Part shown: positions 1 to 9,128 of the stretch, piece by piece
How the letters are laid out: each line of letters starts with the position of its first letter
Position numbering within the stretch: the first letter of the stretch is position 1
From: Castellaniella sp035707805
GTDB lineage: Bacteria > Pseudomonadota > Gammaproteobacteria > Burkholderiales > Burkholderiaceae_B
Direction of reading: 5' to 3'
Assembly: GCA_035707805.1 (NCBI GenBank)
Contig: DASSTS010000017.1
Location: 26,063 to 90,062, forward strand
DNA: 64,000 nucleotides
Notes under the pieces: model-generated
What the model was told of the DNA's origin: nothing
The model's input: only the letters and a program-made list of their open reading frames with translations
Databases searched by the model: none
Made by a program: the position numbers and the translations under genes

Positions 1-1
1 G

Positions 2-502
2 GTCATGGGATTCGGCATGCGCCAGACCATGCTGCTGGTGTTCCTGGTGAACATCACGGCCGCGGCCGGCGCCTTCGGCTTCGGCTACCTGCAGGACCGC
101 ATCGGGCACAAGCGGGCGCTGGCGATCACCCTGGCCGGCTGGCTGGTGATGGTGCTGCTGGCGGTCTCGGCGCGATCCCTGCCGGTGTTCTGGTCCGCGG
201 CGGCGCTGGCCGGGCTGTGCATGGGCACCAGCCAGAGCGCCGGGCGCGCCATGGTGGGCGTGCTGGCGCCCGCCCACCGGCCGGCGGAATTCTTCGCGCT
301 GTGGACCTTCGCCGTGCAGCTGGCGGCGGTGGTGGGGCCGCTGACCTACGGCCTGCTGGTCTGGGCCACCCAGGGCAATCACCGCATCGCCCTGCTGGCC
401 ACGGGCCTGTTCTTCCTAGGCGGCCTGTGGCTGCTGGGGCGGCTGGACTTCGCGCGCGGCCAGCGCGACCGCGACGCGCGGCCCGGCCCCGCGGCCGCCT
501 GA
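2..502 (+). CDS. UMF1-type MFS transporter, C-terminal part
   Basis: This is the last ~165 residues of a membrane transporter whose start lies before the window. It shows alternating hydrophobic helices and the MFS inter-helix motif FGYLQDRIGHKRAL, where a short basic loop follows a helix. A later stretch, GTSQSAGRAMVGVLAPAHR, resembles the UMF1/Atg22-like branch of the major facilitator superfamily. The tail is charged and cytoplasmic-looking. The substrate cannot be told from this fragment. It runs codirectionally into acs, but the ~140 bp gap holding an operator-like palindrome suggests separate control. Confidence 0.7.
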   Translation, partial: VMGFGMRQTMLLVFLVNITAAAGAFGFGYLQDRIGHKRALAITLAGWLVMVLLAVSARSLPVFWSAAALAGLCMGTSQSAGRAMVGVLAPAHRPAEFFALWTFAVQLAAVVGPLTYGLLVWATQGNHRIALLATGLFFLGGLWLLGRLDFARGQRDRDARPGPAAA

Positions 503-605
503 AAGCGGCCCGCGACGGCCCGCGGCGGCGGTCCCAGCCTGCGTTGCAATTGTCAGGGTCAAGTAAGACTGGTGCAGTACGGTTGCAGGCAACACAATTC
601 AAACA

Positions 606-621
606 TGATGTATACACATCA
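606..621. promoter_or_regulatory. Palindrome in the acs leader, candidate operator
   Basis: TGATGT and ACATCA form perfect 6-bp arms around the centre ATAC, ending about 5 bases before the acs ribosome binding site. The core TGTATACA-like shape is of the kind bound by GntR-family (FCD) repressors. Such a site here would block transcription or translation of acs. The binding protein is not encoded nearby, so the regulator is inferred only from site shape. Confidence 0.4.
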
Positions 622-640
622 ATCAAAAGGAGCGAGCGAA

Positions 641-2620
641 ATGCCTACGGAGATTGAATCCATCCTGGTGGAAAACCGAGTGTTTCCGCCGCCGGCCGAG
701 CTGGTCAAGCAGGCCAATGTGTCCGGAATGGAAGGGTACAAGGCCCTGTGCGACGAGGCCGCCCGGGACCCCGATGCCTTCTGGGCGCGCCTGGCCAACG
801 AAAACCTGGTGTGGGACAAGCCTTTCACCCAGGTCCTGGACGAATCCAGCAAGCCCTTCTACAAGTTCTACCCCGACGGCCAGTTGAACGTGTCGGCCAA
901 CTGCCTGGACAAACACCTGGGCACGCCCGCCGAGAACCGCGCCGCGCTGATTTTCGAGGCCGACGACGGCAAGGTCACCAAGGTCACCTATAAAGAGCTG
1001 CACGCCCGCGTCTCGCAGTTCGCCAACGCCATCAAGTCGCTGGGCTTCAAGACCGGCGAGCGCGCCATCATCTACCTGCCCATGTCGATCGAGGCGGTCG
1101 TGGCCATGCAGGCCTGCGCGCGCCTGGGGATCATCCATTCGGTGGTGTTCGGCGGCTTTTCGGCCAAGAGCATCCACGAACGCACCGTGGACGTGGGCGC
1201 CACGCTGGTCATCACGGCCGACGCGCAGATCCGCGGCGGCAAGACCATCGCCCTGAAGAACGCGGTCGACGAGGCCCTGGCCATGGGCGGCTGCGAGGCG
1301 GTGCGCAAGGTCATCACCTACAAGCGCGCCGGCTCCGACGTGCAGTGGGACGCCGCCCGCGACGTCTGGTGGCACGATGCGATCCAGGGCCAGTCCACCG
1401 ACTGCCCGCCTGTGCCCGTCGATGCCGACCATCCGCTCTTCATCCTGTACACGTCCGGTTCCACCGGCAAGCCCAAGGGCGTGCAGCATTCCAGCGCCGG
1501 CTTCCTGCTGTGGTCGCTGATGACCATGAAGTGGACCTTCGACTCCAAGCCGACCGACGTCTTCTGGTGCACGGCCGACGTGGGCTGGGTCACCGGCCAC
1601 TCCTACGTCACCTACGGTCCGCTGGCCGCGGGCGTCACGCAGGTGGTGTTCGAGGGCGTGCCCACCTATCCGGACGCCGGCCGTTTCTGGAAGATGATCC
1701 AGGAACACAAGGTCACGGTGTTCTACACGGCGCCGACCGCCATCCGTTCGCTGACCAAGGCGTCCGAGGCCGACGCCAAGGTCCACCCGAAATCCTACGA
1801 CCTGAGCAGCCTGCGCATCATCGGCTCGGTGGGCGAGCCCATCAACCCCGAGGCCTGGGTCTGGTACTACAACAACGTCGGCGGCCAGCGCTGCCCGGTG
1901 ATCGACACGTGGTGGCAGACCGAGACCGGCGCCCACATGATCACGCCGCTGCCGGGCGTGACGCCCCTCAAGCCCGGCTCCTGCACGCTGCCGCTGCCGG
2001 GCATCGATGCCGCCATCGTCGACGAGACGGGCGAGGAGGTCGAGCGCGGCAAGGGCGGGTTCCTGGTGATCCGCCGCCCGTGGCCGTCGATGATCCGCAC
2101 GATCTGGGGCGATCCGGAACGTTTCAAGAAGACCTACTTCCCGGAAGAGCTCAAGGGCTACTACCTGGCCGGCGACGGCGCGCAGCGCGACAAGGACGGC
2201 TATTTCTGGATCATGGGCCGCATCGACGACGTGCTGAACGTCTCGGGCCACCGCCTGGGGACGATGGAGGTCGAATCCGCCCTGGTGGCGCACGAGCTGG
2301 TGGCCGAGGCCGCGGTGGTCGGCCGCCCGGACGATACGACTGGCGAGGCGGTGGTGGCCTTCGTGGTGCTCAACGGCCCGCTGCCGCAGGGCAAGGATGC
2401 CGACGCGATGGCCAAGCAGTTGCGCGACTGGGTGGCCAAGGAGATCGGCCCGATCGCCAAGCCGCGCGAGATCCGCTTCGGCGAGAATCTGCCCAAGACG
2501 CGTTCGGGCAAGATCATGCGCCGGCTGCTGCGGGTGGTCGCCAAGGGCGAGCCCATCACGCAGGACGTGTCGACGCTGGAAAATCCCGGCATTCTGGACC
2601 AGCTGGCCCAGGTGCGGTAA
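641..2620 (+). CDS. acs: Acetyl-CoA synthetase
   Basis: AMP-forming acetate:CoA ligase, 659 residues, the usual length (E. coli Acs is 652). It activates acetate to acetyl-CoA in the cytoplasm. Visible hallmarks are the P-loop YTSGSTGKPKG near residue 269, the adenylate-binding block DTWWQTETG, and the C-terminal hinge and catalytic-lysine block KTRSGKIMRR, with Lys at about 624 (the residue that Pat/CobB-type systems acetylate). I chose ATG 641 because AAGGAG lies 8-13 bases upstream; an in-frame ATG-like extension to 572 has no such site and adds non-conserved residues. It ends at a strong terminator. It sits close to other acyl-CoA genes (CoA-transferase, thioesterase, ETF-QO), consistent with short-chain acid use. 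Confidence 0.97.
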   Translation: MPTEIESILVENRVFPPPAELVKQANVSGMEGYKALCDEAARDPDAFWARLANENLVWDKPFTQVLDESSKPFYKFYPDGQLNVSANCLDKHLGTPAENRAALIFEADDGKVTKVTYKELHARVSQFANAIKSLGFKTGERAIIYLPMSIEAVVAMQACARLGIIHSVVFGGFSAKSIHERTVDVGATLVITADAQIRGGKTIALKNAVDEALAMGGCEAVRKVITYKRAGSDVQWDAARDVWWHDAIQGQSTDCPPVPVDADHPLFILYTSGSTGKPKGVQHSSAGFLLWSLMTMKWTFDSKPTDVFWCTADVGWVTGHSYVTYGPLAAGVTQVVFEGVPTYPDAGRFWKMIQEHKVTVFYTAPTAIRSLTKASEADAKVHPKSYDLSSLRIIGSVGEPINPEAWVWYYNNVGGQRCPVIDTWWQTETGAHMITPLPGVTPLKPGSCTLPLPGIDAAIVDETGEEVERGKGGFLVIRRPWPSMIRTIWGDPERFKKTYFPEELKGYYLAGDGAQRDKDGYFWIMGRIDDVLNVSGHRLGTMEVESALVAHELVAEAAVVGRPDDTTGEAVVAFVVLNGPLPQGKDADAMAKQLRDWVAKEIGPIAKPREIRFGENLPKTRSGKIMRRLLRVVAKGEPITQDVSTLENPGILDQLAQVR

Positions 2621-2667
2621 GAGGTGTTGAACGGCGTCCTGTGATCCAGGGCGCCGGACACAGCCAG

Positions 2668-2697
2668 GGGGCGGGATCATTCCCGCCCCTTTTTTTT
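2668..2697 (+). terminator. Intrinsic terminator of acs
   Basis: GGGGCGGGA pairs with TCCCGCCCC over 9 bp around a TCAT loop and is followed by eight T residues. It is a textbook rho-independent terminator 47 bases after the acs stop. Confidence 0.93.
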
Positions 2698-2999
2698 ATG
2701 GGCTGGTTTTTGGGCTCTCGGGCTTTTCCGGGCTGGCGCGGTCGGCGGCTAGCGCAGTCGGCGGCTGGCGGCTGGCGCGGCCGGCGAAGGCGGAAACTGC
2801 GGGACGCGCCAGCGGGCGGCCCTTCGGGCTTCCCGGGTCTGCCTCGTCCAGGCCGGCGGCGGACGAACTCGCCGCTGCGCGGCTCAGACACGTCCGCCGA
2901 AATCCCCGGCCTTCCCTTCGTCAGCACCCGGCGCCAGCCGACCGCGCGCCCCGCAGCTTCCGCCTTCGCCGGCCGGGGTGTCCGATCGTGTCGATTCTC
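2698..2999. other. Non-coding gap with short GC-rich repeats
   Basis: About 300 bases lie between the acs terminator and the stop of the opposing marC gene. The first half carries imperfect reiterations of GGCTGGCG and GTCGGCGGCT units. No open frame here has a ribosome binding site or recognisable protein. I see nothing functional beyond the repeats. Confidence 0.5.
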
Positions 3000-3656
3000 T
3001 CAGTGTGCCAGGCCGGGCAGCATGGCCTTGGCGCCGGCGAATACCATTTCGACGGCGATGGCGGCCAGGATGATGCCCATGATGCGGGCCATGATGACGC
3101 GCATTTTCGTGGACAGCAGCTTGCCGATCGAGGCAGCGAAATACAGGACGACGAACAGGGCCGCCAGGACGGCGGCCAGGACGAGGCCGAAGCCGAAGTA
3201 CTGGCCGGTCTGGCGCGCCTGCGCCCCGTAGATGATCAGGGTGGCGATGGTGCCGGGGCCCACGATCATGGGGAAGGTCAAGGGATAGAAGGCCGGATTG
3301 TCGTCGGCGCCCGCGGCGGCTGCCGCCGCGGTGTTCGCGCTTTTTTCCTGCGTGGCGCGCTCGTGGGAGGTGATCGGCTGGCCGTTGAGCATGGACATGG
3401 CGATGCCGATCAGCACGAAGCCCCCGGCGACGCGGAAGGAATCCAGGCTGACGCCGAAAAAGCGGATGATGTGGCTGCCCGCCAGCGAGATCACGATGCA
3501 CATCACGGCCGTGTAGCCCAGGATGGCAATGGCCAGGCTGCGCTGTTCGGCCACTGACTTTTGCGTCGTCAGGGCCAGGAACAGCGGCAGCGTGATGAAC
3601 GGGTTCATGATCGCGAACAACGCGCCCAGGAACCGGGTGGCGAACGTGACGTCCAT
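3000..3656 (-). CDS. MarC-family integral membrane protein
   Basis: A 218-residue polytopic inner-membrane protein with about six hydrophobic segments. The signature is the N-terminal FLGALFAIMNPFITLPLFLAL, typical of the MarC/UPF0056 family, whose function is unknown despite the historical antibiotic-resistance name. The ATG shares its A with the TGA stop of the upstream ETF-QO gene (TGATG), so translation is coupled. A GTG one codon earlier is an alternative start. The region around residues 100-115 is alanine-rich and probably a cytoplasmic loop. Confidence 0.85.
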   Translation of the reverse strand: MDVTFATRFLGALFAIMNPFITLPLFLALTTQKSVAEQRSLAIAILGYTAVMCIVISLAGSHIIRFFGVSLDSFRVAGGFVLIGIAMSMLNGQPITSHERATQEKSANTAAAAAAGADDNPAFYPLTFPMIVGPGTIATLIIYGAQARQTGQYFGFGLVLAAVLAALFVVLYFAASIGKLLSTKMRVIMARIMGIILAAIAVEMVFAGAKAMLPGLAH

Positions 3657-5302
3657 CACATCCCGTTGTAGACCGGGCCTTCGCCGCCTTGCGGGGGAAC
3701 CCAGACGATGTTCTGGGTGGGATCCTTGATGTCGCAGGTCTTGCAGTGGACACAGTTCTGCGCGTTGATCTGCAGCCGGTCCTCGCCCGTCTCGGTCTTG
3801 ACGAACTCGTACACGCCGGCGGGACAGTAGCGGGCCTCGGGGCCGCCGAATTTCGCCAGGTTGACTTGCACCGGCACGGCGTCGTTCTTGAGCGTGAGGT
3901 GCGCGGGCTCGTTCTCGTCATGGTTGGTGTTCGAGATGAACACCGAGCTGAGCCGGTCGAAGGTCAGCTTGCCGTCGGGCTTGGGATAGTCGATGCGGGC
4001 GCATTCGGCCGCCGGCTGCAGACAGGCGTGGTCGGGCTTGCTGTGGTGGATCGTCCAGGGGATGTTGCCCTTCAGCAGCCACTGCTCGATGCCGGTCATC
4101 AGCGTGCCGAGGGTGCGGCCTTTCTTGAACCATTGCTTGAAGTTGCGCGACTTGTTCAGCTCGGCATGCAGCCAGGACGACTCGAAGGCGGCCGGGTAGG
4201 CGACGAGTTCGTCGTGGCTGCGGCCGGCGGCCAGCGCGTCGAACGCGGCCTCGGCGGCCAGGGCGCCGGTCTTGATGGCGGAATGGCTGCCCTTGATGCG
4301 CGAGGCGTTCAGCACGCCGGCCTCGCAGCCCACCAGCACGCCGCCGGGGAAGGCCATCTTGGGCAGCGACAACAGGCCGCCGGCGGTCAGCGAGCGTGCG
4401 CCGTAGGCGATGCGCTTGCCGCCCTCGAAGGTCGTGCGGATGGCCGGGTGCGTCTTGTAGCGCTGGAATTCCTCGAAGGGCGACAGCCAGGGGTTGGCGT
4501 AGTCCAGGCCGACCACCATGCCCACCGCCACGAGCTTGTCGTTCAGGTGGTAGAGGAAGGATCCGCCGTAGGTGTCGGAATCCAGGGGCCAGCCCGACGT
4601 GTGCATGACCATGCCGGGGCGGGCCTGCGCGGGATCGACTTCCCAGAGTTCCTTGACGCCGATGGCGTAGCTCTGCGGGTCGCGGCCGGCGTCCAGGCGG
4701 AATTTCTCGATCAACTGGCGTCCCAGGTGGCCGCGCGAGCCCTCGGCGAAGATCGTGTAGCGGGCCAGCAGTTCCATGCCCGGCTGGTAGGCGTCGGTGT
4801 GGCTGCCGTCGCGGGCCACGCCCATGTCGCCGGTCAGCACGCCGCGCACCGCGCCCGATTCGCTGTACAGGATCTGGGCGGCGGCAAAGCCGGGGAACAC
4901 GTCCACACCCAGGGATTCGGCCTGTTCGCCCAGCCAGCGCGTGACGTGGCCCAGGCGCACGATGTAGTTGCCGTGGTTCTTGAAACAGTCGGGCAGCAGC
5001 CACGCCGGGGTGCTGCGCGCGCCCGTCTCGGACAGGAAGAGAAAGCGGTCTTCGCGGACCTCCAGGTCCAGCGGCGCGCCTTTTTCCTTCCAGTCGGGGA
5101 TCAGCTCGGTGAGCGCACGCGGATCCATCACGCAGCCCGACAGGATGTGGGCGCCGATCTCGGCGGCTTTCTCCAGCACGCAGACGCTGACGTCCTGGCC
5201 GCGCTCGGCGGCGAGCTGCTTGAGGCGGATGGCGGCCGACAGGCCCGCCGGTCCCCCTCCGACGACGACGACGTCGTATTCCATGGATTCACGTTCAGTC
5301 AT
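3656..5302 (-). CDS. Electron-transfer flavoprotein-ubiquinone oxidoreductase
   Basis: ETF-QO, 548 residues, full length. It is a membrane-associated iron-sulfur flavoprotein that passes electrons from acyl-CoA and other dehydrogenases, via ETF, to ubiquinone. The FAD dinucleotide fold is seen as VVVVGGGPAGLSAA at residues ~11-24. The C-terminal ferredoxin-like domain holds four cysteines (about 493, 517, 520, 523) in CPAG and CVHCKTC contexts that bind the 4Fe-4S cluster. Start 5302 is supported by GGGAGCC upstream; a second ATG six codons in is possible. It is followed with a one-base overlap by marC. The ETF subunits themselves are not in the window. Confidence 0.95.
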   Translation of the reverse strand: MTERESMEYDVVVVGGGPAGLSAAIRLKQLAAERGQDVSVCVLEKAAEIGAHILSGCVMDPRALTELIPDWKEKGAPLDLEVREDRFLFLSETGARSTPAWLLPDCFKNHGNYIVRLGHVTRWLGEQAESLGVDVFPGFAAAQILYSESGAVRGVLTGDMGVARDGSHTDAYQPGMELLARYTIFAEGSRGHLGRQLIEKFRLDAGRDPQSYAIGVKELWEVDPAQARPGMVMHTSGWPLDSDTYGGSFLYHLNDKLVAVGMVVGLDYANPWLSPFEEFQRYKTHPAIRTTFEGGKRIAYGARSLTAGGLLSLPKMAFPGGVLVGCEAGVLNASRIKGSHSAIKTGALAAEAAFDALAAGRSHDELVAYPAAFESSWLHAELNKSRNFKQWFKKGRTLGTLMTGIEQWLLKGNIPWTIHHSKPDHACLQPAAECARIDYPKPDGKLTFDRLSSVFISNTNHDENEPAHLTLKNDAVPVQVNLAKFGGPEARYCPAGVYEFVKTETGEDRLQINAQNCVHCKTCDIKDPTQNIVWVPPQGGEGPVYNGM

Positions 5303-5414
5303 GTGGATGGCTCCCGTTTTCTGATGCTTGTCTCGTTAGCGGGCCATTGTATTGCAGATCGGTATACTGCACTTTTGCCCGCCGGCCCGGCCGGCCGTGA
5401 ACCCAGGAGCCCCG

Positions 5415-5852
5415 ATGCCCGCGGAAACCGTTGATATTCAAACATCTTCTGGAACGTTTGAAATCCGGATGGAGGTCCGGTGGGGCGACATGGACGCCCT
5501 GCGCCACGTCAACAACGTGGCCTACTTCCGCTATTTCGAAGAGGCCAGGGTACGTTTGTTCGCCGCCATGGGGCTGGACGTCTCGCGGGGCCGCTTCGGC
5601 GTGCTGGCGCATGCCTCATGTGATTTTCTGAAACCGCTGATGTATCCTGCCGGTGTCGTGGTCGGCATGAGGCGCGTGCGCGTGGGCCGCACCAGCCTCG
5701 AACTCGACTGCTGGATTGCCGATGCGGACGATCCCGGCATCGTGCATGCCCGCGGACGCAATGTGCTGGTCTGCACGGACGGCGCCACCGGCCGCCCGGT
5801 CCCCTGGACCGAAGACGACCGCCGGATGCTGGATCGCTGCTTTTCAACCTGA
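5415..5852 (+). CDS. Hotdog-fold acyl-CoA thioesterase (4HBT/YbgC-like)
   Basis: A 145-residue single hotdog domain. The motif RWGDMDALRHVNNVAYFRYFEEAR around residues 22-45 carries the acidic residues (D25/D27), His and paired Asn seen in the 4-hydroxybenzoyl-CoA/YbgC thioesterase family, which hydrolyse acyl-CoA thioesters. The start at 5415 is preceded by CCAGGAG. It is divergent from ETF-QO and 35 bases upstream of the CoA-transferase pair, so it may be co-transcribed and serve acyl-CoA turnover. The exact substrate is unknown. Confidence 0.85.
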   Translation: MPAETVDIQTSSGTFEIRMEVRWGDMDALRHVNNVAYFRYFEEARVRLFAAMGLDVSRGRFGVLAHASCDFLKPLMYPAGVVVGMRRVRVGRTSLELDCWIADADDPGIVHARGRNVLVCTDGATGRPVPWTEDDRRMLDRCFST

Positions 5853-5887
5853 ACCGTTTTTTCAGTTGGTCTCAAAGGAAATGTCGT

Positions 5888-6583
5888 ATGGATAAAGTCT
5901 ATGAGAGCGCTGCCGCCGCCTTGCGGGACATCGTTGCCGACAATCAGATGATCGCCGTGGGCGGTTTCGGGCTCTGCGGCATCCCCGAGGCCCTGATCGC
6001 GGCGCTGCGGGATTCCGGGGTGCAGGGCCTGACCTGCGTCAGCAACAACGCCGGGGTCGACGATTTCGGCCTGGGCCAGCTGCTCGCCACGCGCCAGATC
6101 CGCAAGATGATCGCCTCGTACGTGGGCGAGAACAAGGAGTTCGCCCGCCAGTTCCTGGCCAAGGAACTCGAGCTGGAATTCACGCCGCAGGGCACGCTGG
6201 CCGAGAAACTCCGCGCGGGCGGGGCCGGGATCCCGGCCTTTTTCACGCCCACCGGCGTGGGCACCGTGGTGGCCGAGGGCAAGGAGACTCGCGAATTCAA
6301 CGGCCGCACCTACCTGATGGAAGAATCCCTGACGCCCGACGTGTCGCTGGTCAAGGCCTGGAAGGCCGACCGCAGCGGCAACCTGGTGTTCCGCCGCACG
6401 GCCCGCAACTTCAACCCCAACGTGGCGATGGCCGGCCGGATCACCGTGGCCGAGGTCGAGGAGATCGTGCCCACGGGCGCCTTCGACCCGGACGAGATCC
6501 ATCTGCCGGGCATCTACGTGCACCGGATCGTCCTCAATGCGCATCCGGAAAAGCGCATCGAACAACGCACCATTCGTCAATAA
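5888..6583 (+). CDS. scoA: 3-oxoacid CoA-transferase, subunit A
   Basis: A 231-residue alpha subunit of a family I CoA-transferase (succinyl-CoA:3-ketoacid type). Together with the next gene it moves CoA between succinate and acetoacetate or a similar 3-oxoacid. The N-terminal glycine-rich loop GGFGLCGIPEALI and the later NKEFARQFLAKELELEF match the scoA/lpsI type. It is separated by 11 bases from subunit B, so it is a clear two-gene operon. 3-oxoadipate CoA-transferase (pcaI) is a paralogous alternative; no pca genes are nearby, which favours the acetoacetate role. Confidence 0.92.
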   Translation: MDKVYESAAAALRDIVADNQMIAVGGFGLCGIPEALIAALRDSGVQGLTCVSNNAGVDDFGLGQLLATRQIRKMIASYVGENKEFARQFLAKELELEFTPQGTLAEKLRAGGAGIPAFFTPTGVGTVVAEGKETREFNGRTYLMEESLTPDVSLVKAWKADRSGNLVFRRTARNFNPNVAMAGRITVAEVEEIVPTGAFDPDEIHLPGIYVHRIVLNAHPEKRIEQRTIRQ

Positions 6584-6594
6584 GGGGACATCAC

Positions 6595-7248
6595 ATGGCT
6601 TGGGATCGTGAACAAATGGCGGCGCGCGCCGCCCAGGAGCTGCAGGACGGCTTCTACGTGAATCTGGGCATCGGCCTGCCCACCAAGGTCGCCAACTACG
6701 TGCCCGAGGGCATGGAGGTCTGGCTGCAGTCGGAAAACGGCCTGCTGGGCATCGGCCCCTTCCCCACGGACGACGAGGTCGACGCCGACCTGATCAATGC
6801 CGGCAAGCAGACCGTGACGACGCTGCCGGGCTCCTCCATCTTCGCCTCGGCCGATTCTTTCGGCATGATCCGCGGCGGCAAGATCAACCTGGCCATCCTG
6901 GGCGCCATGCAGGTGTCCGAAAAGGGCGACCTGGCCAACTGGATGATCCCCGGCAAGATGATCAAGGGCATGGGTGGCGCCATGGACCTCGTGGCGGGCG
7001 TGGGCAAGGTCGTGGTCCTGATGGAACACGTCGCCAAGGCCAAGGACGGCACCGAGTCCCTCAAGCTCCTGCCGGAATGCACCCTGCCGCTGACGGGGGT
7101 GGGCGTGGTGAACCTGATCATCACCGACCTGGGCGTCATGGAAGTCACCGGCGACGGCCTGCGCCTGCGCGAGCTCGCGCCGGGCGTCACGGTCGAGGAG
7201 ATCCAGGCCAAGACCACGGCCCGGCTGGACGTCTCGGCGCTGGCCTGA
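6595..7248 (+). CDS. scoB: 3-oxoacid CoA-transferase, subunit B
   Basis: A 217-residue beta subunit. It carries the catalytic glutamate in the conserved SENG context (residues ~43-46, within LQSENGLLGIGP), which forms the glutamyl-CoA thioester intermediate, and NLGIGLPTKVANYVP just before. Its length matches the family. It starts 11 bases after scoA with GGGGA upstream. It acts as a heteromer with subunit A in ketone-body or 3-oxoacid activation, next to acs and ETF-QO. Confidence 0.93.
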   Translation: MAWDREQMAARAAQELQDGFYVNLGIGLPTKVANYVPEGMEVWLQSENGLLGIGPFPTDDEVDADLINAGKQTVTTLPGSSIFASADSFGMIRGGKINLAILGAMQVSEKGDLANWMIPGKMIKGMGGAMDLVAGVGKVVVLMEHVAKAKDGTESLKLLPECTLPLTGVGVVNLIITDLGVMEVTGDGLRLRELAPGVTVEEIQAKTTARLDVSALA

Positions 7249-7258
7249 GGACGCCGCC

Positions 7259-9064
7259 GTGACCTTGTCATCGCTGGCGGCCCCCGCCGACCGCATCGCC
7301 GTGCTGCGCGGCCAGCTGGCCCTGTCGGGCCTGCAGGCCTGCCTGGTGCCCACAGCCGATCCGCACCTGTCGGAATACCTGCCCGAGCACTGGGCGGTCC
7401 GCGCCTGGCTGTCGGGCTTCGACGGCTCGGCGGGCACGCTGCTGGTCACGGCGGATTTCGCCGGGCTGTGGACCGACAGCCGCTACTGGACGCAGGCCGA
7501 ATCCCAGCTGCAGGGTTCCGGCATCGAACTGATGCGGGCGGGGGCGCCGGACGTCCCCGATCCCCTGGACTGGGTGCTGGACCACCTGGGGCGGGGCGAC
7601 CGCGTGGCCGCCGACGGCCGGGTGCTGGACCGCGCGGCGGCCCGGCGCTGGCACGAGGGGCTGGCGGCCGCCGGCATGACCCTCGTGCTGGACCAGGATC
7701 CCGCCGGCGCCGTCTGGGACGACCGCCCGGCCTTGCCCGCCGCGCCGGTGTACGAGCACCGGCCGCCGCATGCCTGCCGCTCGCGCGCGGACAATCTGGC
7801 CGCGGTGCGGGCCGCCCTGCGGACGCACGGCGCCGACTGGCATCTGCTGTCCTCGCTGGACGACATCGCCTGGCTGCTGAACCTGCGCGGCGCGGACGTG
7901 GACTACAACCCCGTCTTTCTCGCGCATGCGCTGCTGGACGCCGAGCGCGTCCGGCTGTATGTCGCCCCGGGCAAGATCGATGACGGGCTGGCCGAGGCCC
8001 TGGCCGCCGACGGGGTCGAGCTGCGCGACTACACCGCGCTGGCCGCCGATCTGGCCGGGCTGCCGCTGGACGCGGCGCTGCTGGTCGATCCGGCGCGGGT
8101 GACGGCGGGCACGCTCTCGCACGCGCCCCAGGCCCGGCTGATCGAGGCCATCAATCCCTCCCAATTGCTGAAATCGGTCAAGAACGCCGCCGAGACCGCC
8201 CATGTCCGCGAGGCCATGGCGCAGGACGGCGCCGCCCTGTGCGAGTTCTTTGCCGGCTTCGAGTCCGCCCTCGCGGCGGGCGAGCGCATCACCGAACTCG
8301 ACGTCGATATCCGCCTGTCGGCCGCCCGCGCGCGCCGGCCGGGCTTCGTCAGCCTCAGTTTCGCCACCATCGCGGGTTTCAACGCCAACGGCGCCATGCC
8401 GCATTACCGCGCCACCGAATCGGCCCATTCGGCGATCCAGGGCGACGGCCTGCTGCTGATCGATTCCGGCGGCCAGTACCTGGGCGGCACGACCGACATC
8501 ACCCGCGTCGTGCCGATAGGCACGCCCTCGGCCGCGCAACGCGCCGACTACACGGCCGTGCTGCAGGCGCATATTGCGCTCGCGCGGGCGCAGTTTCCCG
8601 TCGACACGCCGTCCTCGGTGCTGGATGCCCTGGCCCGCGCGCCGCTGTGGCGCCGGGGCCTGGACTACGGCCACGGCACCGGTCACGGCGTGGGGTACTT
8701 CCTGAACGTCCACGAGGGGCCGCAGTCGATTTCGGTGCGGGGCCATGCTCGCGCGCACCAGGGCATGCGGGCCGGCATGCTGACCTCCAACGAGCCGGGC
8801 CTGTACCGGGACGGGCAGTGGGGCATCCGCATTGAAAACCTGGTGCTGGCCGTGCCGGCGGCGCAGACGGCCTTCGGCTCGTTCCTGGCCTTCGAGACCG
8901 TCACCCTGTGTCCCATCGACACCCGCTGCGTGGTGCGCGAACTGCTGTCCCCCGAGGAACTGGACTGGCTGAACGGCTATCACGAGCAGGTGCGCGAGCG
9001 CCTGCTGCCTCTGGTGGACGGGGCGGCCCGCGACTGGCTGCTGGCGCGCACCGAGCCGCTCTGA
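7259..9064 (+). CDS. M24B metallopeptidase (Xaa-Pro aminopeptidase)
   Basis: A 601-residue cytoplasmic aminopeptidase P of the long, eukaryote-like three-domain type. It removes N-terminal residues before proline. Two creatinase-like N-terminal domains precede the pita-bread catalytic domain. Metal ligands are visible as two aspartates in LIDSGG and GTTDITR, His in HGTGHGVG, and two glutamates in NEPGLY and GIRIENLVL. The start is a GTG at 7259, 10 bases after the scoB stop; GAGGACG lies in between. It probably reads through from scoAB. It ends at the hairpin near 9100. Confidence 0.9.
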   Translation: MTLSSLAAPADRIAVLRGQLALSGLQACLVPTADPHLSEYLPEHWAVRAWLSGFDGSAGTLLVTADFAGLWTDSRYWTQAESQLQGSGIELMRAGAPDVPDPLDWVLDHLGRGDRVAADGRVLDRAAARRWHEGLAAAGMTLVLDQDPAGAVWDDRPALPAAPVYEHRPPHACRSRADNLAAVRAALRTHGADWHLLSSLDDIAWLLNLRGADVDYNPVFLAHALLDAERVRLYVAPGKIDDGLAEALAADGVELRDYTALAADLAGLPLDAALLVDPARVTAGTLSHAPQARLIEAINPSQLLKSVKNAAETAHVREAMAQDGAALCEFFAGFESALAAGERITELDVDIRLSAARARRPGFVSLSFATIAGFNANGAMPHYRATESAHSAIQGDGLLLIDSGGQYLGGTTDITRVVPIGTPSAAQRADYTAVLQAHIALARAQFPVDTPSSVLDALARAPLWRRGLDYGHGTGHGVGYFLNVHEGPQSISVRGHARAHQGMRAGMLTSNEPGLYRDGQWGIRIENLVLAVPAAQTAFGSFLAFETVTLCPIDTRCVVRELLSPEELDWLNGYHEQVRERLLPLVDGAARDWLLARTEPL

Positions 9065-9096
9065 ACCGGGCCGGCCGGCCCGCCCGCCGAAAATCC

Positions 9097-9128
9097 ATGC
9101 CGCCGGCCTTGCCGGCCGGCATTTTTTT
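9097..9128 (+). terminator. Terminator after the aminopeptidase gene
   Basis: An imperfect hairpin built from ATGCCGCCGG and CCGGCCGGCAT around a short loop is followed by seven T residues. It also contains the -35 element proposed for the marR operon downstream, so terminator and promoter are interleaved. Confidence 0.75.

Noticed and set aside
623..2680. 685-codon open frame antisense to acs
   Set aside because: It mirrors acs codon by codon, is rich in Arg/His/Gly/Ala, has no ribosome binding site and no recognisable domain. Long antisense frames are expected at this GC content.
2701..2999. A coding gene in the 300-base gap after acs
   Set aside because: Frames crossing it are extensions of shadow frames with no start signal and biased composition.
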